Origin: Paraburkholderia sp. DHOC27
Lineage (GTDB): Bacteria; Pseudomonadota; Gammaproteobacteria; Burkholderiales; Burkholderiaceae
Reading direction: 5' to 3'
Assembly (NCBI RefSeq): GCF_003429005.1
Contig: NZ_QVQV01000001.1
Span: forward strand, 310,001-374,000
Length of the DNA: 64,000 bases
This document shows positions 60,554 to 64,000 of the stretch, piece after piece. The position numbers were made by a program, and so were the translations under genes. Every line of letters begins with the position of its first letter. The stretch's first letter is position 1. The notes under the pieces are model-generated. The model was not told the DNA's origin, made no database searches, and saw only the letters and a program-made list of their open reading frames with translations.

Positions 60554-61722
60554 GCGTACATGCTCCTCGGCACGGGGAAGAGTCCAAGACGGCTCGCCAG
60601 CGTCACCGCCTCGGTACGGTTTCTGACCGATAGCTTGCTATAGACGCGCTTCGCGTGCGACTTCACGGTTTCGGGTGCAATGCTGAGCTGGATGGCGATC
60701 TGCTTGTTGGACAAGCCTTGCCCCATGAGTCCGATGATCAACCGCTCGCGCTCGCTCAAACCTGCAGCGGCCGGCGCGCGACGGGCGGCGCAGACGTCGT
60801 CCGCGTCCACCGTGCCGTCCTGCCGGCGTGACAGCAGCACATTCGCATACGATAGCAACTCGCTGATATCGCCGGCCGGGGCCACCCGCCGCTGCACGAT
60901 GGCGCGCATCAACGCGGCCACGCAGGGCGTGCAATCCACCAGTGTTTGATGCATGCCGACCGCCGGCGCGAGCCTCAGCAATTCGCTGAGCCGTTCGACT
61001 GCTTCATCGCGCTGTCCCGACACGAGGAGCGCTTCGACCAGCAGCAACGCAACCCACACCGACGTGTAGCGCTCACGCCGTCGTAGCGTCTCGTCGTGCA
61101 GTTGCCGCAGCGACGCCACATCCACGGCGAGCGGCGCACGGGTCAACGCGAGCCGCGCCTGCGCCACCGTATGACAGCGCTCGATCTCGCACGCTGCGTC
61201 GCCGTGTTGCGCGTCTTGCTGATCCGCGAGCGCGGCAAGTCGTGACAGGCAACGCTCGGCTTCGTCCACACGCCCGCTGGCTACGCACAGTTCGATCCGC
61301 TGCGCGAGGCTGGCCGCCCGCAACTGCGACCAGTCGCGCTGTCCGGCTAGCGCGTCGGCTTCGTGGAGAATCACGAGGGCGCGTCCGTATTGGCGGCGCG
61401 ACGCGGCCACACGCGCCAGCAGACCATACGCGCGCAGCGCGCCTGCGAGCGTGCCGTCCGCGCGAATCTCGGGCAGCCGCGCGACCAGCAGCGCCTCGGC
61501 GTCATCGAGGCGCCCTTCTTCGTAGAGCACCTGGGCGATGATGCAGGTGGGCAACAGGTCGACGGCTATCGGTGCGCCAGCAAGGCGGCGTTCGACTTCG
61601 AGCGCGGCTTGTGCCAGCAGGCGCGCCGCGCCGAAGTGCATTTGCTCCAGCGCGACGGCGGCGTCCATCGCCAGATCGCTGGCTTGTTCTGGAAGGCTTT
61701 CGTCAGCAACGGCATCGTTCAT
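60550..61722 (-). CDS. TPR-like protein with C-terminal LuxR helix-turn-helix
   Basis: A 390-aa regulator. Residues 20-300 are a helical repeat region rich in Ala and Leu (LAQAALEVERRLAGAPIAVD, EGRLDDAEALLVARLPEIRA) resembling the MalT/LAL TPR-like sensor. The LuxR HTH is at about 325-385: AAGLSERERLIIGLMGQGLS, NKQIAIQLSIAPETVKSHAK, KLSVRNRTEAVTLASRLGLF. It lacks the ATPase part normally fused in MalT-type regulators, but that function is encoded by the next gene, to which it is coupled by a four-base overlap. The ATG at 61722 is preferred over a TTG ten codons upstream. Confidence 0.9.
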   Translation of the reverse strand: MNDAVADESLPEQASDLAMDAAVALEQMHFGAARLLAQAALEVERRLAGAPIAVDLLPTCIIAQVLYEEGRLDDAEALLVARLPEIRADGTLAGALRAYGLLARVAASRRQYGRALVILHEADALAGQRDWSQLRAASLAQRIELCVASGRVDEAERCLSRLAALADQQDAQHGDAACEIERCHTVAQARLALTRAPLAVDVASLRQLHDETLRRRERYTSVWVALLLVEALLVSGQRDEAVERLSELLRLAPAVGMHQTLVDCTPCVAALMRAIVQRRVAPAGDISELLSYANVLLSRRQDGTVDADDVCAARRAPAAAGLSERERLIIGLMGQGLSNKQIAIQLSIAPETVKSHAKRVYSKLSVRNRTEAVTLASRLGLFPVPRSMYA

Positions 61723-61882
61723 TCCGGGCTCCCTCGGACATCTGATCGTCACAACCGCTCAACGAAGCGATGCCGCCCAGACTAAACCGGGTGCCACGAA
61801 AAAGCGTGATGATTCGGTTATGTTTCGGTAATGGTCGGGTTGTGATTCAGCAATGACCGGCCTTCAACCGGCTTACATCGCG

Positions 61883-63013
61883 TCAACGCCGACGAATAGC
61901 GCGGGCTGGGCCGGAGCGTGAATCGTCTGATGGAGACGCATGGAGCGAGGCGATCTGGTCGAGCGCCGTTGCGGTTGCGGTTGCGGTTGCGGTTGCGGTT
62001 GCGGTTGCCGTTGCCGCTGAAGCGATAGCGTCTTGCGACGCGCCGTTGCGGATTCTCGCGCGCCACACGTTGGGCGGTTCCCCGGTCATGCGCTTGAATA
62101 CCGAGGTGAAATGCGCGTGCGAGCTGAAGCCGCAACTGAGCGCGACGTCCAGTACGCTGCAATCGTGATCGCGCAACAGCGTCTGCGCGTGTTCGAGACG
62201 ACGCTGCAGCAGATACGCGTGTGGCGAGTAGCCGGTGGTCGAGCGGAACTGCGCGGCGAAATGCATGCGCGTCAGACCGGCGCTCGCGGCAACATCGGCC
62301 AGTCCTATCGGGCTGGCGAGGTTGGCTTCGATGAAGTCGATGGCACGGCGCAAGCGCCATTTGGGCAACTGCGCGCGTCGTGGGCTCGCACGCGCCGACA
62401 CGCGCTCCGTGCGGGTGCAGAGCAGGCGGGCGAGAATCGCATCGCAGACGCTGTCCGCGAACACGCGCCCAAATGCATCGGCAAGCGGATTGGCCGCTTC
62501 CAGTGCGAGCGCGAGCCGCTCGATGGCCACATCGCGGAAAATGGCCGGGCTCTGCGCGAGGCGCTCCGGTGGGTCGAGCTGCCCCTCGGCTTCGTCATAA
62601 CGTCGCGCCAGCAGTTGCGGCGCGATGAACAGATGCATCACGCGGCACGGCGACGCGTGGCATGCCTTGACGCTCGCGCCCGGTGCGGTGATCTGGATCG
62701 ACCCCTGCAGCACCGGCCCGTCACAGACGATCTCGCGCTCATGCTGAAACATCACCGTCGCGGGCGTCAGCGCAATGCCGACGGTGTAATAGCCGTCGAT
62801 GCGCGAGCACGACGCTTCGCGCGACTCGCCGGCATCCTGACTCCAGCTCGCAGCGAGAATGCGCTCCGCCACGGCAGCGCCATGCGCCGCTTGCGGCAGG
62901 CTGCGCCAACGGTCCTCGACCGGCACGAGCAGCGTTTCGCCCGCGCGGCCGGCAAGCACCGCGCACTGCGATTCCCTGGACCTGATGTCAGTCTGTTTCA
63001 AGGCGCCATCCAC
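61883..63013 (-). CDS. AraC-family regulator with an (Ala-Thr)n microsatellite tail
   Basis: About 376 aa. Residues up to ~190 are an AraC-binding-like (AraC_binding_2) sensor domain; the double HTH follows (IDFIEANLASPIGLADVAAS, LTRMHFAAQFRSTTGYSPHA, LDVALSCGFSSHAHFTSVFK). After the normal end of the HTH a tail of about 45 residues contains eight or more Ala-Thr pairs encoded by a hexanucleotide repeat. The start is uncertain: GTG 63013 is chosen, a TTG at 63001 or 63067 is possible, and no ATG fits. It is transcribed with neither neighbour obviously. Confidence 0.85.
   Translation of the reverse strand: MDGALKQTDIRSRESQCAVLAGRAGETLLVPVEDRWRSLPQAAHGAAVAERILAASWSQDAGESREASCSRIDGYYTVGIALTPATVMFQHEREIVCDGPVLQGSIQITAPGASVKACHASPCRVMHLFIAPQLLARRYDEAEGQLDPPERLAQSPAIFRDVAIERLALALEAANPLADAFGRVFADSVCDAILARLLCTRTERVSARASPRRAQLPKWRLRRAIDFIEANLASPIGLADVAASAGLTRMHFAAQFRSTTGYSPHAYLLQRRLEHAQTLLRDHDCSVLDVALSCGFSSHAHFTSVFKRMTGEPPNVWRARIRNGASQDAIASAATATATATATATATATALDQIASLHASPSDDSRSGPARAIRRR
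61968..62015. repeat. Hexanucleotide microsatellite, eight units, inside the AraC gene
   Basis: Six perfect GTTGCG units (61968-62003) are followed by two GTTGCC units (62004-62015). Being a multiple of three, gain or loss of units changes the Ala-Thr tail length without shifting the frame. Such tracts are prone to slipped-strand mispairing. Confidence 0.95.
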
Positions 63014-63127
63014 TGAGTGTAGATGGCCATCATGCGCGAAAGCCTTGCTGCTTCGATATCCCCCCAATGGGTGAATGAGCCGAGCCTCTCGCCTGACGTC
63101 AGCCCTGCCGCCAGCCCCTCATGCCTT

Positions 63128-63538
63128 TCAAGCCTTGCCGGAACGCCGCCGCACCACGGCGCCTGCGGGATGCGCCTTCGCAATCTTCGAACGCAAGGCC
63201 GAGTAGGCCGGCGCGACCATCGGATAGTCCGCAGGCAGGCCCCACTTGCTTCGATACTGCTCCGGCGTCATGCCGTAGCGGCGCAACAGATGACGCTTGA
63301 GCGACTTGAGCCTGCGGCCGTCTTCGAGGCATACGAGGTAGTCGTCATGCACCGAGTCTTCGATAGGCACGACCGCCCTCGCCATCACCGCGGATTCCTC
63401 GGCATGCTCCAGGGCGGCGAGCGCGGCGTGCGTGCTGGAGATGAAGCCGGGCAGGTCGGCGGCGGGCAGCGGATTGCACGAGACGAAACTCGCAACGATC
63501 TCGGCGGTCAGCTCGATCAGGTGATGGCGCTCGGTCAC
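63128..63538 (-). CDS. MucR/Ros-family transcriptional regulator, variant zinc finger
   Basis: A 136-aa regulator of the MucR/Ros family. IELTAEIVASFVSCNPLPAA is the N-terminal dimer helix; the DNA-binding core is IEDSVHDDYLVCLEDGRRLK followed by SLKRHLLRRYGMTPEQYRSK and WGLPADYPMVAPAYSALRS. Relative to Ros the first finger Cys is kept, the second is Asp and the last His position is Tyr, so zinc binding is doubtful. Family members control exopolysaccharide, motility and nucleoid structure. Targets are unknown. The C-terminus ends in a basic KAHPAGAVVRRRSGKA tail. Confidence 0.92.
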   Translation of the reverse strand: MTERHHLIELTAEIVASFVSCNPLPAADLPGFISSTHAALAALEHAEESAVMARAVVPIEDSVHDDYLVCLEDGRRLKSLKRHLLRRYGMTPEQYRSKWGLPADYPMVAPAYSALRSKIAKAHPAGAVVRRRSGKA

Positions 63539-63613
63539 GGGGCACCTCGCAATCTATGGGCGACGGCGGCAGGCAAAGCAATCCCCCGGACGGGGACGGC
63601 TTCGCGCAGCCGG

Positions 63614-64000
63614 TTAGAGATGCAGTCCATGCAGCGCCTCCACACAGCGGGCCACCCACGCGGCGAGACCATGAGGCGTCGCCGGCATGTCGTGGCGGGG
63701 TTGCATCAACGCTTCACCACGCTGCTCGCGCTCGGCGAGCTTGGCGGCGAGCGCCTGGGTCAGACCAGGGTGACGCTTGAGCAATGCGGCGATGGCCGCT
63801 TTCGGCAGCTCGAAAACGATCGCCTGCGTTTTGGCGGATATATTGGCCGCCGTCGCGACACCCGCCACCGGTCCGCTTTCGCCGAAATAGTCGCACGGCG
63901 AGAAGCGCATGACGTCGACCGTCTGGCCGTCGCGCTGGGTGGACGCGTTGATGACGCCATAGCCCACCACTGAAATCGCAGCCGGGACTTCGCCCGCGCG
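63614..64000 (-). CDS. Cyclic-nucleotide-binding domain protein, C-terminal part (cut by window edge)
   Basis: The last 128 codons lie in the window. MRFSPCDYFGESGPVAGVAT is a cNMP-binding phosphate cassette region and AIVFELPKAAIAALLKRHPG the following helix of a Crp-like beta roll. The protein ends about 50 residues later without a Crp-type HTH, so it is not a plain Crp/Fnr regulator. The pattern fits the C-terminal cNMP domain of MscS-type or other cyclic-nucleotide-gated channels (inference; the membrane part would lie to the right). Confidence 0.75.
   Translation of the reverse strand, partial: RAGEVPAAISVVGYGVINASTQRDGQTVDVMRFSPCDYFGESGPVAGVATAANISAKTQAIVFELPKAAIAALLKRHPGLTQALAAKLAEREQRGEALMQPRHDMPATPHGLAAWVARCVEALHGLHL

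Noticed and set aside
61968..62015. CRISPR-like short repeats
   Set aside because: The units are contiguous hexamers without spacers, so this is a microsatellite.
1..64000. Insertion sequences, phage genes, tRNA or rRNA genes, attachment sites
   Set aside because: I looked for transposase or integrase motifs, tRNA-like cloverleafs and flanking direct repeats and saw none I could support.

Overview
The window is a GC-rich stretch of a proteobacterial chromosome with no phage, insertion sequence, tRNA or CRISPR that I could see. The trimeric Burkholderia-type porin (40263-41435), the MucR/Ros-family regulator, the many LysR/AraC/IclR regulators and the compact housekeeping-plus-accessory mix suggest a Burkholderiaceae member, most likely Paraburkholderia or a close relative. 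This is inferred from protein style only; no database search was possible.

Layout. 1-6.1 kb: an OmpR-type two-component pair (kinase cut by the window edge), a GFA-family protein, a TlpA-like thioredoxin, PpnP, an orphan HigA-like antitoxin, an MFS transporter and an aldo/keto reductase. 6.2-13.8 kb: a carbohydrate block on the minus strand (debranching-type amylo-1,6-glucosidase, GH63-like glucosidase, zwf, polyphosphate glucokinase); the matching 6-phosphogluconate dehydrogenase lies at 37-38 kb. 14-17 kb: a lipoprotein, a Tat-exported phospholipase C and a cupin. 17-20 kb: an AstE/AspA-like deacylase, an orphan amino-acid-type binding protein and a divergent LysR. 20-22.7 kb: a family-4 glycosyltransferase facing a FemAB/BioF2-like acyltransferase. 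23-28 kb: MarR, a small winged-helix protein and a MocR regulator, divergent from an FdhF/YdeP-type molybdopterin oxidoreductase. 28-33.5 kb: a polar amino-acid ABC importer with an IclR regulator, then a Rhizobium-type asparaginase. 33.7-41.4 kb: a proline-rich secreted protein, a divergent MurA paralogue, a lone squalene/phytoene synthase, gnd, dienelactone hydrolase, VOC protein and porin. 41.7-48.3 kb: LysR/TauE, an FAD monooxygenase, a muconolactone-isomerase-like protein with a divergent GlxA-type AraC regulator, an SDR, NTF2-like and PhnB-like proteins. 48.4-54.1 kb: a complete rbsBACK ribose operon with a divergent LysR gene in place of a LacI-type RbsR.

54.2-64 kb is almost purely regulatory. 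Two giant paralogous proteins (OmpR-type winged helix + AAA/STAND ATPase + long TPR-like region, 1022 and 1045 aa) are arranged tail to tail and share one CTAG as both stop codons. The leftward one is translationally coupled to a TPR + LuxR-HTH protein. An AraC regulator with an (Ala-Thr)n microsatellite, a MucR variant and the end of a cyclic-nucleotide-binding protein follow. I regard the 54.2-61.7 kb three-gene unit as the best candidate for an undescribed system, probably a STAND-type signalling module; its inducer and targets cannot be read from the sequence.

Several strong inverted repeats sit in divergent promoter regions and are reported separately as candidate operators.
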